Assembly (NCBI GenBank): GCA_039715185.1
Contig: JBDLIA010000013.1
Span: 1 to 50,019, forward strand
Source: Gemmatimonadota bacterium
GTDB taxonomy: Bacteria; Gemmatimonadota; Gemmatimonadetes; Longimicrobiales; RSA9
Reading direction: 5' to 3'
Length of the DNA stretch: 50,019 nucleotides
Shown here: in pieces, positions 8,498 to 16,820 of the stretch
Layout: each line of letters begins with the position of its first letter
Numbering within the stretch: position 1 is the first letter of the stretch
Translations under genes and position numbers: made by a program
Notes under the pieces: generated by a model
What the model was told of the DNA's origin: nothing
Seen by the model: the letters and a program-made list of their open reading frames with translations, nothing else
The model's database searches: none

Positions 8498-10215
8498 CCA
8501 CCGCGGTAGCGCTCCGCCGCTTGGTGCGGCGGGGTCGCGTGCTCGGTATGGCGGCGCTGCTGGGCGGCTGCGCGTACTTCAACGCGCTCTACAACGCCCG
8601 GCAGGAGTTCGACGATGCCGAGCGTTACCGCGCGCAGGGTGAGCACGCGCGCGCGGACCAGACATATCTGCGTAGCGCGGAGAAAGCCGCCAAGAGCTTC
8701 GAGCAGGATCCCGCCGGGCGCTGGGCCGACGACGCCCTGTACCTCCTCGCGCGCGCTCACTTCGAGCGGCGCGCCTACCCCGAGGCACGCGCCGCGCTGC
8801 GGCGACTCCTCACGGTGTCGGAGGACGGCGCCATGCGCGCGGGGGCGTCCATGTACCTCGGCGCCGCCGAGTTGCGGCTGGAGGACCTGGAGGCGGCCAG
8901 GGAACACCTGGACGCCGCGCTCGCGTCGGAGGACGCCAGCCGCGACACGCGCGCCTTCGCGCTCCTGTGGCGCGGCCGGGCGAAGGTAGCAGCGGGGAAC
9001 CTGGACGGCGGCTGGTCGGACGTGGCCGAGGCCGCTGGCGAGGGCGGTCGGGCCGAGCGAGACGCCCGGCTCGAGGCGGTCCGCATGGCGACCCTTTCCG
9101 GCGACGTCGCCCGCGCCGGCGAGGCGACCGGCGCGCTGGTCGAGCGCGGCTTCGCGGACGAGTCGGCGGACACGCTTTTCGCGCTCGCCGACTCCGCAGC
9201 GGCGCTGTGGGGCCCCGAGGTGGCGGCCGCCCTGCTCGAGCCGCTGGAGGCCAGCTCCTGGCCCGACGACCGCCGCTCAGCCCTGGCGCTGACCCGCGCC
9301 CGGCTGGCGGCCGGGGCGGGCGATACCGTGGCCGCCATCGAGCACGCCCGGCGGTCGGCCTCGCTGGGCGCCGGGACCGCCGCGAACCAGGCCCGGCTGA
9401 GCGCCGCGCGCTGGATGCTGGCGACCACGTCGCGCGTGGATGATCTGCGCGAGATCCGCGCGATCCTGCTGCCCGCGCTCGCGTTCAACTCAGCCCGCGT
9501 CCTCGTTCAGGAAGTCGAGATGCTCGGCGTGCTCATCGAAACGGGGCTGAACAACCGGCAGCCGCTGGCGCTGTTCACCGCCGGCGAGATCGCGCGGGAC
9601 GAGCTGGCAGCCCCCGGCGTGGCGCGCTCCATATTCCTCGCGCAGCTCGAGCGCCACCCGCGCGACCCGTGGTCCATGAAGGCCGCCCTCGCGGCGTCCC
9701 AGTTGGACCCGGCCGAGCCCGAGCGCGCGCGCATCGACGCCGCCCTGGACGGCGCCGCCGGCGACCCGTACGTGGCCGCCGCGCGCGGCCAGGAGTCGGA
9801 GCGATACGGGCAACTCGAGACCCAGCTCGGGCGCATGGTGACCGGATTCCGTCAGTGGGGCAGGGAGGAGGCGGAGCGCCGCGACGGGCTCGTGCTGCAG
9901 ACCGTGCTCATGATGGACAGCATCCGCGGCGCGGTGGAGCTCGACAGCCTCACCAGCGTGTGCGGCTTGCTGCTGGACAGCCTCAGCGTCGAGGCGGGCC
10001 TGCTCGCCGACAGCACGCTCGCGGCGTGCATCCGCCGCGACACGTTGCGCGTCGACTCCATCCTGCGCGGCGACGTGGACCTCACGCCCGACTCCGCCGA
10101 GGCCGATACGTCGTTCTTCCCGCCGCCGCCCGACAGCATCGACGAGGACACGGGCGGAAGCGGAACGGGACAGTCCGCCGCGCTGCGATTGGGAGGGTTC
10201 CGGCCCGCTCCATGA
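8494..10215 (+). CDS. TPR-repeat lipoprotein
   Basis: This 573-aa protein has a basic N-terminus, a short hydrophobic segment and a lipobox LLGGC with Cys26 as lipidation site. It is therefore probably anchored in the outer membrane or periplasm. CAYFNALYNARQEFDDAERY is an N-terminal motif I recognise from TPR lipoproteins in several related phyla. TPR-like helical pairs cover about residues 30-480. The last 70 residues are acidic and Pro/Ser-rich (DSIDEDTGGSG). The role is probably scaffolding in envelope assembly, but no specific function can be given. The start overlaps the amidase stop, and its stop overlaps the pyrD ATG. Confidence 0.8.
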   Translation: MTTAVALRRLVRRGRVLGMAALLGGCAYFNALYNARQEFDDAERYRAQGEHARADQTYLRSAEKAAKSFEQDPAGRWADDALYLLARAHFERRAYPEARAALRRLLTVSEDGAMRAGASMYLGAAELRLEDLEAAREHLDAALASEDASRDTRAFALLWRGRAKVAAGNLDGGWSDVAEAAGEGGRAERDARLEAVRMATLSGDVARAGEATGALVERGFADESADTLFALADSAAALWGPEVAAALLEPLEASSWPDDRRSALALTRARLAAGAGDTVAAIEHARRSASLGAGTAANQARLSAARWMLATTSRVDDLREIRAILLPALAFNSARVLVQEVEMLGVLIETGLNNRQPLALFTAGEIARDELAAPGVARSIFLAQLERHPRDPWSMKAALAASQLDPAEPERARIDAALDGAAGDPYVAAARGQESERYGQLETQLGRMVTGFRQWGREEAERRDGLVLQTVLMMDSIRGAVELDSLTSVCGLLLDSLSVEAGLLADSTLAACIRRDTLRVDSILRGDVDLTPDSAEADTSFFPPPPDSIDEDTGGSGTGQSAALRLGGFRPAP

Positions 10216-11129
10216 CGGCTCTGTCCCAGGAGCTCTTCGGCGCCACCTTCCAGAACCCCGTTCTGCTGGCGAGCGGTACGTGCGGCTACGGCCGCGAGGT
10301 GGCCGATCTGCTGGACCTGGACGCGCTCGGCGGGTTCGTGCTCAAGGGCACGACGCCGCACGCGCGAGAGGGGAATCCCGCGCCGCGCGTCGCCGAGTTC
10401 GCGGACGGAATGCTCAACTCGGTGGGGCTGGCCAACGTCGGAGCCGAGCGCTGCCGCGACGAGAAGCTGCCCTGGGTGGCCGCCAACGTCAGGCGCGCCC
10501 AGGTCTTCGTGAACGTCGCGGGCCTGGCCGTCGATGATTTCCCCCAGGTGGTGGAGACGCTCGATCCGGCCCCGGGCTTCCTGGGCTTCGAGCTGAACGT
10601 GTCGTGCCCCAACGTGCGCCACGGCGGTGGCCTGATCGGCGCCAACGCGCGCTCGCTGGCTGAGGTCGTGGGTTCCTGCCGCTCTCGTACCCGGCGACCG
10701 CTGATCGTGAAGATGCCGCCCAACGTTGCGGACCTGGGCGAGCTGGTCGCGGTGGCCGAGGCCGAGGGCGCGGACGGGCTCACCCTGGTCAACACGATGC
10801 CCGGTCTGCTGTACGACCTGGAGACCCGGAGACCGGTGCTGGGTGCGGGGAGTGGAGGGGTCAGCGGTGCGGCCATTCTTCCCGTCGGCGTGCACGCCGT
10901 CCGTACCGCGCGTTCCCGCGTGGACATCCCGCTGATCGGAGCGGGCGGCATCCGGACGGCCCGGGACGCGCTCCAGTACGTGCTGGCGGGGGCCTCCCTG
11001 GTGCAGCTCGGCACCGCCAGTTTCGCGGACCCCCGCTCTGCGGCTCGGGTATTGTCCGGCCTCGAAACGCACGTTCGGACGGCGGGCGTGACGTTCAGCG
11101 AATTGGTCGGCACGGGCTTGAACGGCTGA
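10212..11129 (+). CDS. pyrD: Dihydroorotate dehydrogenase, class 1B type
   Basis: This 305-aa FMN enzyme oxidises dihydroorotate to orotate in pyrimidine synthesis. It starts LFGATFQNPVLLASGTCGYG and has FVLKGTTPHAREGNPAPR, GMLNSVGLAN, and the active-site Cys in ELNVSCPNVRHGG. The flavin-phosphate segment is IGAGGIRTARDALQYVLAGA. A catalytic Cys rather than Ser places it in class 1. Class 1B enzymes normally pair with PyrK, and none is adjacent here. It overlaps the upstream lipoprotein stop and lies 8 bp before pyrF, a logical pathway neighbour. Confidence 0.94.
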   Translation: MTALSQELFGATFQNPVLLASGTCGYGREVADLLDLDALGGFVLKGTTPHAREGNPAPRVAEFADGMLNSVGLANVGAERCRDEKLPWVAANVRRAQVFVNVAGLAVDDFPQVVETLDPAPGFLGFELNVSCPNVRHGGGLIGANARSLAEVVGSCRSRTRRPLIVKMPPNVADLGELVAVAEAEGADGLTLVNTMPGLLYDLETRRPVLGAGSGGVSGAAILPVGVHAVRTARSRVDIPLIGAGGIRTARDALQYVLAGASLVQLGTASFADPRSAARVLSGLETHVRTAGVTFSELVGTGLNG

Positions 11130-11137
11130 GGCGCCGC

Positions 11138-11839
11138 ATGGCCAAAATCATCGTCGCTCTGGACCACGCGCGGGGACGCGCGGCGCTCGACCTGGTCGAC
11201 GCGCTCGGCGCCGCCGTGTCCTGGTACAAGGTGGGCGCGCGCCTGTTTACCGGCGAAGGCCCCCCGCTCGTGCGCGAGCTCGACGCGCGCGGCAAGAGCG
11301 TGTTCCTGGACCTCAAGTACCTGGACATTCCCAACACGGTGCAGGGCGCGGTGGGCGCCGCCGCGGACCTCGGAGTCGCCCTGACCACCGTCCACGCGAG
11401 CGGAGGGGTCGACATGATGCGCGCGGCCGCCAGCGCGGCCGACGGGTCGGCCACCGAGGTGGTGGCGGTGACCCTGCTCACCTCGCTGACCGGGAGCGCG
11501 GCCGCCGAGGCGTGGGGCCGCGAGGCGGCCGAGCCCGGCGACGAAGTGTCCAGGCTGGCCGGCCACGCCGCGGCCGCCGGGATGGCCGGCGTGGTGTGCG
11601 GGGCCTCCGAGGCGGCGCGCGTCCGCGCCGAGCGCGGCCCGGCGTTCAGGATCGTGACGCCGGGTATTCGCCCAGCCGGGGCGGCGGCGCAGGACCAGCG
11701 CCGCGTGGCGACGCCGGACGAGGCGGTCCGGGCGGGGGCCGACTACCTGGTGGTCGGGCGCGCCGTCACCGCCGCCGCGGACCCCGTGGCGGCGGCCCTC
11801 GCGATCGCAGATTCGCTGGCGGTAGGGGTCGCAACGTGA
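11138..11839 (+). CDS. pyrF: Orotidine 5'-phosphate decarboxylase
   Basis: This 233-aa TIM-barrel enzyme decarboxylates OMP to UMP, the last step of de novo UMP synthesis. The signature is complete: IIVALDH, YKVGARLF, the catalytic DLKYLDIPNTV with its Asp-Lys-Asp set, TVHASGG and the phosphate-binding VTPGIRP, followed by YLVVGRAVT. Length is normal for the bacterial short form. It follows pyrD by 8 bp and overlaps the next start. Confidence 0.96.
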   Translation: MAKIIVALDHARGRAALDLVDALGAAVSWYKVGARLFTGEGPPLVRELDARGKSVFLDLKYLDIPNTVQGAVGAAADLGVALTTVHASGGVDMMRAAASAADGSATEVVAVTLLTSLTGSAAAEAWGREAAEPGDEVSRLAGHAAAAGMAGVVCGASEAARVRAERGPAFRIVTPGIRPAGAAAQDQRRVATPDEAVRAGADYLVVGRAVTAAADPVAAALAIADSLAVGVAT

Positions 11840-12327
11840 TGCGACGCGCGGGTCTCGCGGCGATCGTCGCGCTGCTGGGCGTTGCGTCCGTCCCGTGGGC
11901 CGGAGCGCTGCCCGGCGGCGGCGCCGGTACGCTGGCGGCGCAGGCCGGCGGCGGCGCCGACGAGGCGTCTCTCCGGTCTGCCGTGGCTTCCATCGCGCGC
12001 AGTTGGCAGCGCGGGGACGCGGGCGGAGTGGTCGCCCAGGTGGCCGAGGAGGGCGTGCGCCTGCAACTGCCCGGGGGCGGCTCGTCGCCCCTGTCGCAGC
12101 GGCGCGCCGCCGCGGTGCTGCGGCGTCTCCTGGGAGACGGCGACGGGGCCAGCGCGTCGGCGGGCATGGTGGGCGTGGTGGAGGGCTCTCCGCCGCGGGG
12201 CTTCGGCGAGCTGGTGTGGGAGAGCCGCGCGGACGGCACCCCCGGACCGCAGCGCCGGGTCGTCTACCTCGGCTTCACGATGGAGGACGGTCGCTGGCGC
12301 CTGACCGAGATCAGACTGCTGGGGTGA
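11839..12327 (+). CDS. Small secreted protein, DUF4783-like
   Basis: This 162-aa protein has a signal peptide of about 40 residues with a long Ala/Gly-rich tail ending near LAAQA. The mature part reads as a SnoaL/DUF4783-like fold: a helix (VASIARSWQRGDAGGVVAQV), a strand with RLQLPGG, and final strands RRVVYLGFTMEDGRWRLTEI. The resemblance to DUF4783 is by pattern only. Its ATG shares bases with the pyrF stop (TGATG), so it is probably coupled to pyrF. No pyrimidine role is implied by the sequence. Confidence 0.65.
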   Translation: MRRAGLAAIVALLGVASVPWAGALPGGGAGTLAAQAGGGADEASLRSAVASIARSWQRGDAGGVVAQVAEEGVRLQLPGGGSSPLSQRRAAAVLRRLLGDGDGASASAGMVGVVEGSPPRGFGELVWESRADGTPGPQRRVVYLGFTMEDGRWRLTEIRLLG

Positions 12328-12342
12328 GGGGGGGGCGCTAGG

Positions 12343-13266
12343 GTGCTCGACGCCATTCGGTCCATCCAGTGGAGCGAGTTGGTCGACTGGAACGCGGCCG
12401 CAGCCGACGCGGTCCGCGTGGCGGTCATCCTGCTGGGCGCGTTCGTCTTCTTCCGGCTCATCAAGCTCGCCACGCGACGGCTCGAGCGCGATATCGATGA
12501 AGCCGACCCCGTACTCAAGCGGCGCATCGAGCAGCGCAAGCGCACCGTCGCGAGCCTCCTGAACAGCGTGTCCGCGGTGGTGATCGCCGCTCTGGCGTTG
12601 CTGATGGTGCTGGGAATCTTCATCGAGATCGGACCCCTGCTGGCGACCGCTGGCGTGGCCGGCCTGGCGTTCTCGTTCGGCGCGCAGTCGGTGGTGAAGG
12701 ACGTGATCACCGGGGTCTTCTTGATGATCGAGGAGCAGTTCGCCGTTGGAGACTACGTGCGCATCGGCGCTGCGACCGGGCTGGTCGAGAAGATCACGCT
12801 GCGCACGACCGTGCTGCGCGACATTGATGGCACGGTGCACGTGATTCCCAACGGGGAGATCACGCTGCTCTCCAACCTCACCAAGGGTTGGTCGATGGCC
12901 GTGCTGGACATCGGCGTCGCCTACAAGGAAGATGTCGACCTGGTCATCGAGGTACTCGAGGACGAGTGCACCGGTTTGTGGCGCGACGCTGAGTGGTCGG
13001 CGATCATCCTGGAAGAGCCGGAGGTGCTGGGAGTGCAGGACCTGGGCGACTCGGCGGTGGTCGTGCGGGTGTCGTTCAAGACGCTCCCGCTCAGGCAGTG
13101 GGACGTGGCGCGGGAGTTCAGGCGCCGTATCAAGCGCCGCTTCGACGACGAGGGCATAGAGATCCCGTTCCCGCACCGCACGATCTACATGGGCGCCGGG
13201 GTGGACGGGGCCGGCGGGGATGCCACGGCGGGCACAGCCTCCGTGGCGAGCAAGTCCGCCCCCTGA
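12343..13266 (+). CDS. Small-conductance mechanosensitive channel, MscS family
   Basis: This 307-aa membrane channel releases solutes on hypo-osmotic shock. There are three hydrophobic segments: about 24-44, 74-96 and the pore-lining TM3 at about 98-120 with the Gly/Ala pattern ATAGVAGLAFSFGAQSVVKD. The beta domain follows (FAVGDYVRIGAATGLVEKI, VIPNGEI). The C-terminal alpha/beta cage ends with IEIPFPHRTIYMG, typical of the family. The start is GTG after a G-rich stretch, and the gene lies 15 bp after the upstream stop. Confidence 0.93.
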   Translation: MLDAIRSIQWSELVDWNAAAADAVRVAVILLGAFVFFRLIKLATRRLERDIDEADPVLKRRIEQRKRTVASLLNSVSAVVIAALALLMVLGIFIEIGPLLATAGVAGLAFSFGAQSVVKDVITGVFLMIEEQFAVGDYVRIGAATGLVEKITLRTTVLRDIDGTVHVIPNGEITLLSNLTKGWSMAVLDIGVAYKEDVDLVIEVLEDECTGLWRDAEWSAIILEEPEVLGVQDLGDSAVVVRVSFKTLPLRQWDVAREFRRRIKRRFDDEGIEIPFPHRTIYMGAGVDGAGGDATAGTASVASKSAP

Positions 13267-13287
13267 CCTACACCGACTGAGAGGCCG

Positions 13288-14796
13288 ATGGCGATCCGCT
13301 TCTACAACACGCTGCAGCGCGCGCAGGAGCCCTTCGAGCCGCTGCGGCCGGGTCGGGTGGGCATCTACGCGTGCGGCCCCACGGTTTATCAGCTCCCGCA
13401 CATCGGCAACTACCGCACCTTCCTCTTCAACGACCTGCTGCATCGGTGGCTCGAGTGGAAGGGGTTCGAGGTGCGCATGGTCATGAACGTCACCGACGTG
13501 GACGACCGCATCATCGATCTCGCGGCCGAGCGCGGCGTCAGCATCGGCGAGTACACCGCCCCCCACGCCGATGGGTTCTTCGCCGAGCTCGACACGCTGG
13601 GGGCGCGGGACGCCGACGCCTATCCGCGCGCGACCGACCACATCCCGGACATGGTCGCGCTGGTGGAGAAGCTCGTAGAGCGGGGGCACGCCTACGTAGC
13701 GGACGGGTCCGTCTACTACGACATCGGTTCGTTCGAGGGCTACGGCAAGCTCTCGCGCATTCCGCTGGACGACGTGCGGGTCGGAGAGCGGGTGGCGTCA
13801 GATAGCTACGAAAAGCAGGACGCGCGTGACTTCGCGCTGTGGAAGGCGGCCAAGGACTCAGACCGCGCGGTGGGCGCCGCGTGGCCCTCACCGTGGGGCG
13901 AGGGGCGGCCCGGATGGCACCTGGAGTGCTCCGCGATGAGCATGGCCGAGCTGGGCACTACGCTGGACATCCACACCGGCGGCGAGGACTTGGTCTTCCC
14001 GCACCACGAAGACGAGATAGCGCAGTCGGAAGGCGCCACCGGCCAGCCCTTCGTGCGCACCTGGATGCACGCCAAGCACCTCCTGCTGGACACCGAGAAG
14101 ATGTCCAAGTCGGTGGGCAACGTGGTGGGGCTGGCCGACGTTCTGGAAGCGGGCTTCCACCCCGCCGCCATCCGCTATCTTCTGCTGAGCGCGCACTACA
14201 GGAACGAGCTGAGCTTCAGCTACGACGGGCTCAGCGACGCGTCGGCCGCGCTGCGCCGGGCGCTGGACTTCCGCGACCGGCTGCGGGGCTTAGCCGGGGA
14301 CGCGTCTGGCGACGAGATCGCGGCTCCGCTGGCGCCGACGACGGACGAGGAGCGGACCGGTTTCCTTAGCCTGGGCGACGCCGACGCGGAGGACTTGGCG
14401 GGCGCGGCGGCCGCGTTCATCCGCGACTTCGAGGCGGCGCTCGAGGACGACCTGAACACGCCCGCGGCGCTGGGCGCGCTGTTCACTTTCGTGCGCCGGG
14501 CGAACGCCGAGCTCGACAGGGGTCGCCAAGAGGGAGCCGCCGCCGGCCTGGCGGCGCTGGCCGCGTTCGACCAGGTGTTCGGCGTGTTCGAGCTCGCCGA
14601 CCGCGGGGCGGGCGTGGACCCCGACGTCGCGGCCTGGGCCGACGAGCGCCTGGAGGCGCGCCAACGCGCCCGCGCCCAGCGCGACTGGGCCGCCGCCGAC
14701 GCCATCCGTGAGGAACTGGCGGCGGCCGGTCTGGTGGTCGAGGACACGCCGCAGGGCCCGCGCTGGAAGCCGACCGGCGCGGTGCCGGCGGGGTAG
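13288..14796 (+). CDS. cysS: Cysteinyl-tRNA synthetase
   Basis: This 502-aa class I synthetase charges tRNA-Cys. Visible motifs are the zinc Cys and amino-acid site in ACGPTVYQLPHIGN with the HIGN signature, a second zinc ligand in WHLECSAMS, HHEDEIAQSE, and TEKMSKSVGN (KMSKS loop). The C-terminal DALR-like domain ends with GPRWKPTG. Length is normal. It precedes tRNA-Thr by 11 bp. Confidence 0.97.
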   Translation: MAIRFYNTLQRAQEPFEPLRPGRVGIYACGPTVYQLPHIGNYRTFLFNDLLHRWLEWKGFEVRMVMNVTDVDDRIIDLAAERGVSIGEYTAPHADGFFAELDTLGARDADAYPRATDHIPDMVALVEKLVERGHAYVADGSVYYDIGSFEGYGKLSRIPLDDVRVGERVASDSYEKQDARDFALWKAAKDSDRAVGAAWPSPWGEGRPGWHLECSAMSMAELGTTLDIHTGGEDLVFPHHEDEIAQSEGATGQPFVRTWMHAKHLLLDTEKMSKSVGNVVGLADVLEAGFHPAAIRYLLLSAHYRNELSFSYDGLSDASAALRRALDFRDRLRGLAGDASGDEIAAPLAPTTDEERTGFLSLGDADAEDLAGAAAAFIRDFEAALEDDLNTPAALGALFTFVRRANAELDRGRQEGAAAGLAALAAFDQVFGVFELADRGAGVDPDVAAWADERLEARQRARAQRDWAAADAIREELAAAGLVVEDTPQGPRWKPTGAVPAG

Positions 14797-14807
14797 CAGA
14801 AGAACGC

Positions 14808-14880
14808 GCTGACGTAGCTCAGTTGGTAGAGCAGCCGCCTTGTAAGCGGCAGGTCGCCGGTTCGAGTCCGGCCGTCAGCT
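14808..14880 (+). tRNA. tRNA-Thr (anticodon UGU), intact copy at left island junction
   Basis: This is a 73-nt cloverleaf. The acceptor stem GCTGACG pairs fully with CGTCAGC, the D-arm is AGCTCAGTTGGTAGAGC, and the anticodon stem GCCGC/GCGGC encloses loop CTTGTAA with anticodon TGT. The T-arm carries GGTTCGAGTCC and the discriminator base is T. No CCA is encoded. Its 3' half (from 14837) is repeated exactly at 26120-26165, so this gene is the integration site of the downstream element. Confidence 0.95.
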
Positions 14881-14882
14881 TG
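14837..14882 (+). repeat. attL: 46-bp direct repeat covering the tRNA-Thr 3' part
   Basis: The 46 bases starting in the anticodon stem and ending 2 bases past the tRNA are identical to 26120-26165 in the same orientation. Similarity continues imperfectly for about 35 more bases on both sides' downstream flank. Together with an adjacent integrase this marks the left attachment site of an integrated element about 11.3 kb long. Confidence 0.9.
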
Positions 14883-14895
14883 GGGGCAAGAAGAG

Positions 14896-14929
14896 GCCCC
14901 GCAACGCTTTAGGCGATTGCGGGGCTTTT
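14896..14929 (+). terminator. Rho-independent terminator after tRNA-Thr
   Basis: The inverted repeat GCCCCGCAA / TTGCGGGGC (14896-14904 and 14917-14925) has an inner CGC/GCG pairing and is followed by TTTT. It probably ends the cysS/tRNA transcript. It may also act in reverse for the membrane-protein gene that ends at 14934. Confidence 0.8.
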
Positions 14930-14933
14930 GCTG

Positions 14934-15557
14934 TCAGCGCAGCAGAGTCGAAGCGGTGTCAAAAACGGTGACAAACAGGCCCGGGAAAGTGACGAGTAGC
15001 AGCCCAACAAGGACCCACCAGAAGCCGACCCATTCGACGTTGAGGTCGCCGACTGCGAGCCGAGAGATCTTCGCTTGAACCTCCGCCACCTCGGCCTTTC
15101 GGGCGTTCTCTTCGTAGGCGATCCTCCGGCCCGTGGCCTCCAGTTCCTTTTGGTGCCGCTCCAGGTTGGCAAAGGCCCCGGTGACGTTCTTGCTTATCGC
15201 CGCGACCTGTTCCTCGATGGGCGCCTGCGGGTCCATCGGGTGGATGATGGACACCGTGGCTCGCTGCACGACTTCGGCGTGAGAGGTTGCGGCATTGCTG
15301 ACCCGTGTCTTCTTCCCGAAGCGGTAACGGACGCGAAGGACCAGGCTGAGAGCCCATTTTCTTAGACGTCGCCAGACGGAGGTCTCCGGGGCGATGGCCT
15401 CGCGCTTGCCGCGGAGTCCCAAACCGACCAGGCCGACGCCCAGGATCTCAAGGACCCCGCCAACCATCTGCGCCTTTAGGATCAGATCGGCGCCCAAAAC
15501 AAGGCCAATAACCAGAGCGAACCCGAATCCCCCCAAGAACGCGAGCCCGGGCTTCAC
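14934..15557 (-). CDS. Membrane protein of unknown function, integrase-linked
   Basis: This 207-aa protein starts with two hydrophobic segments (about 5-22 and 28-46), followed by a basic stretch (RGKREA, RRLRKWAL). A long predicted coiled region covers about 105-165 (EEQVAAISKNVTGAFANLER), and a third membrane segment near 172-195 (WVGFWWVLVGLLLVTFPGLF) precedes the C-terminus. I recognise no family. The GTG start at 15557 is chosen over upstream options because it overlaps the integrase stop in a GTGA arrangement. It is the last gene of the minus-strand integrase operon and lies directly inside the left end of the element. Confidence 0.65.
   Translation of the reverse strand: MKPGLAFLGGFGFALVIGLVLGADLILKAQMVGGVLEILGVGLVGLGLRGKREAIAPETSVWRRLRKWALSLVLRVRYRFGKKTRVSNAATSHAEVVQRATVSIIHPMDPQAPIEEQVAAISKNVTGAFANLERHQKELEATGRRIAYEENARKAEVAEVQAKISRLAVGDLNVEWVGFWWVLVGLLLVTFPGLFVTVFDTASTLLR
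14953..14975 (+). repeat. Left tandem arm-type repeat, CGGTGwCAAA units
   Basis: Two head-to-tail copies of a roughly 11-bp unit (CGGTGTCAAAA, CGGTGACAAA) lie 71 bp inside the left attachment repeat. A near-identical 23-bp copy, with 21 of 23 bases matching in the same orientation, lies at 26003-26025 inside the right end. The placement fits arm-type binding sites of a tyrosine recombinase. This is inferred from position and symmetry only. The repeat overlaps the 3' end of the membrane-protein gene. Confidence 0.55.
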
Positions 15558-16819
15558 GCGGCCACCAGCCGCAACGCCGACAGCCGCTTCCCCAGCTCTT
15601 CCTGCCACTGCTCGACGCGGTACTCCACGACCTCGGAGCGGTGCCGCATCTGGCCGAGGTGGCCGTAGACCTTGTCGACGAGCGCACGGCCGCCGTGGCC
15701 CATCTCGCGGGTGACGGTGAAGGGGGAGACCGGAGCGCCGCGGTCGAGCGTCTGGAGCCGGGCCGTACAGTAGGTGTGCCTAAGCATCTTCGAGCGGATC
15801 TCCCCGGGGGCCCAGCCGGCCCGACCCGCGATCGTGTCGAGTGCCTTCCGGAGCTCCTGGACCATTCCTCCCTTCCGGCCAGGGAAGAGCAGCGCGCCAG
15901 GCCCGACCTCTCTCGCCTCGACGTAGGGCAACAGGATCTCGCGGAGCTGTGGCCAGAGCGGGACCGGTCGGTGCGAGGTCTTGGTTTTTAGGCGGCGATG
16001 GTCGTTCGGTCGGAACGTCACGGTTCCGCGCTCGAAGCTCACGTCGCCGGCCGTGAGGCCAAGCACCTCCGACATCCGGCCGCCAGTGAGCAGGAAGGTG
16101 GCGATCAGCTCATGGTGGAAGCCGAAGGCCGAGGCATCCGGAGCGGGCTGGTAGGTGCGGGCGCTCTCCAGGAGAAGAGCGCCCTCGTGCACCTCGAGCC
16201 ATTGGGCTTCGGTCGTCGTGACGCCGCTCGGCTTCTCGACCATCGCGCCCACCGGGTTGTAGCCCGGCTGGACTTTCGTCGTCTCGTGCTCGGACGCCGC
16301 GCGGCGGAACAGGTTGCTCAGGCTGTTCAGGTACTTCCGCTGCGAAGTCGGCGACAGCGGCCTCCCCGAGCGCGTCTGCAGCTCTGCGAGCCGCTTAGCC
16401 CACGCCTGGACGTCCTTCACGCCGATCTCGGCCAGCGCCCGGTCGGCCCCGAAGAACTCGACCGCAGCGCGCAGGTGCCGCTCCGCGGACTCCAGCCACT
16501 TCGTCGTGAACTTCCCGGACTCCACCTTCTTCTGGAGATGGTAGGACGCGTACGAAGCGAGCAGGGCGCCCGGATGCTCGTCGGGTTCGGGGTCGGGCCG
16601 CAGACCGCGGTCCACCCGCTCCGCCTTCGCCTTGAGCTCCGCCAGGCGGGCAGCGGCGAGGATGGCCGCGTTGTCGGGGTCCGCGGTGGCCCGGGTCAGC
16701 CCGGGGGCCTTGAGAGCCTCCCGTCCGCCTCCCACGTGAGCGTAGTCGCGGAAGTCGGCGTAATAGCGCGTCTCGCCGCCGCGGTCGCGGGTGTAGACCC
16801 GCTCCTTCTTCCTGGCCAT
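15554..16819 (-). CDS. Tyrosine recombinase/integrase of the tRNA-Thr element
   Basis: This 421-aa phage-type integrase presumably catalysed insertion into tRNA-Thr. The N-terminal region contains an AP2-like DNA-binding segment (RDRGGETRYYADFRDY) and a core-binding SAM-like domain at about 85-190. The catalytic domain shows Arg in LTGGRMSEVLGL, Lys in KTKTSHRPVPL, LRHTYCT with the second Arg, EMGHGG and the nucleophile Tyr in VYGHLGQ. The usual His of the HxxR box is Lys here (KMLR), a tolerated substitution. Start ATG at 16819 gives MARKKERVYTRD; longer starts add a low-complexity leader that overlaps the upstream gene. It is convergent with the tRNA, as is usual for such islands. Confidence 0.93.
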   Translation of the reverse strand: MARKKERVYTRDRGGETRYYADFRDYAHVGGGREALKAPGLTRATADPDNAAILAAARLAELKAKAERVDRGLRPDPEPDEHPGALLASYASYHLQKKVESGKFTTKWLESAERHLRAAVEFFGADRALAEIGVKDVQAWAKRLAELQTRSGRPLSPTSQRKYLNSLSNLFRRAASEHETTKVQPGYNPVGAMVEKPSGVTTTEAQWLEVHEGALLLESARTYQPAPDASAFGFHHELIATFLLTGGRMSEVLGLTAGDVSFERGTVTFRPNDHRRLKTKTSHRPVPLWPQLREILLPYVEAREVGPGALLFPGRKGGMVQELRKALDTIAGRAGWAPGEIRSKMLRHTYCTARLQTLDRGAPVSPFTVTREMGHGGRALVDKVYGHLGQMRHRSEVVEYRVEQWQEELGKRLSALRLVAA

Positions 16820-16820
16820 G

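Noticed and set aside
13690-13700. Fourth copy of the TACGTAGG motif in cysS
   Set aside because: A single CTACGTAG lies inside the coding sequence (HAYVADG) with no partner 22 bp away; chance match. The same holds for the single site near 25548 in the DUF4393 gene.
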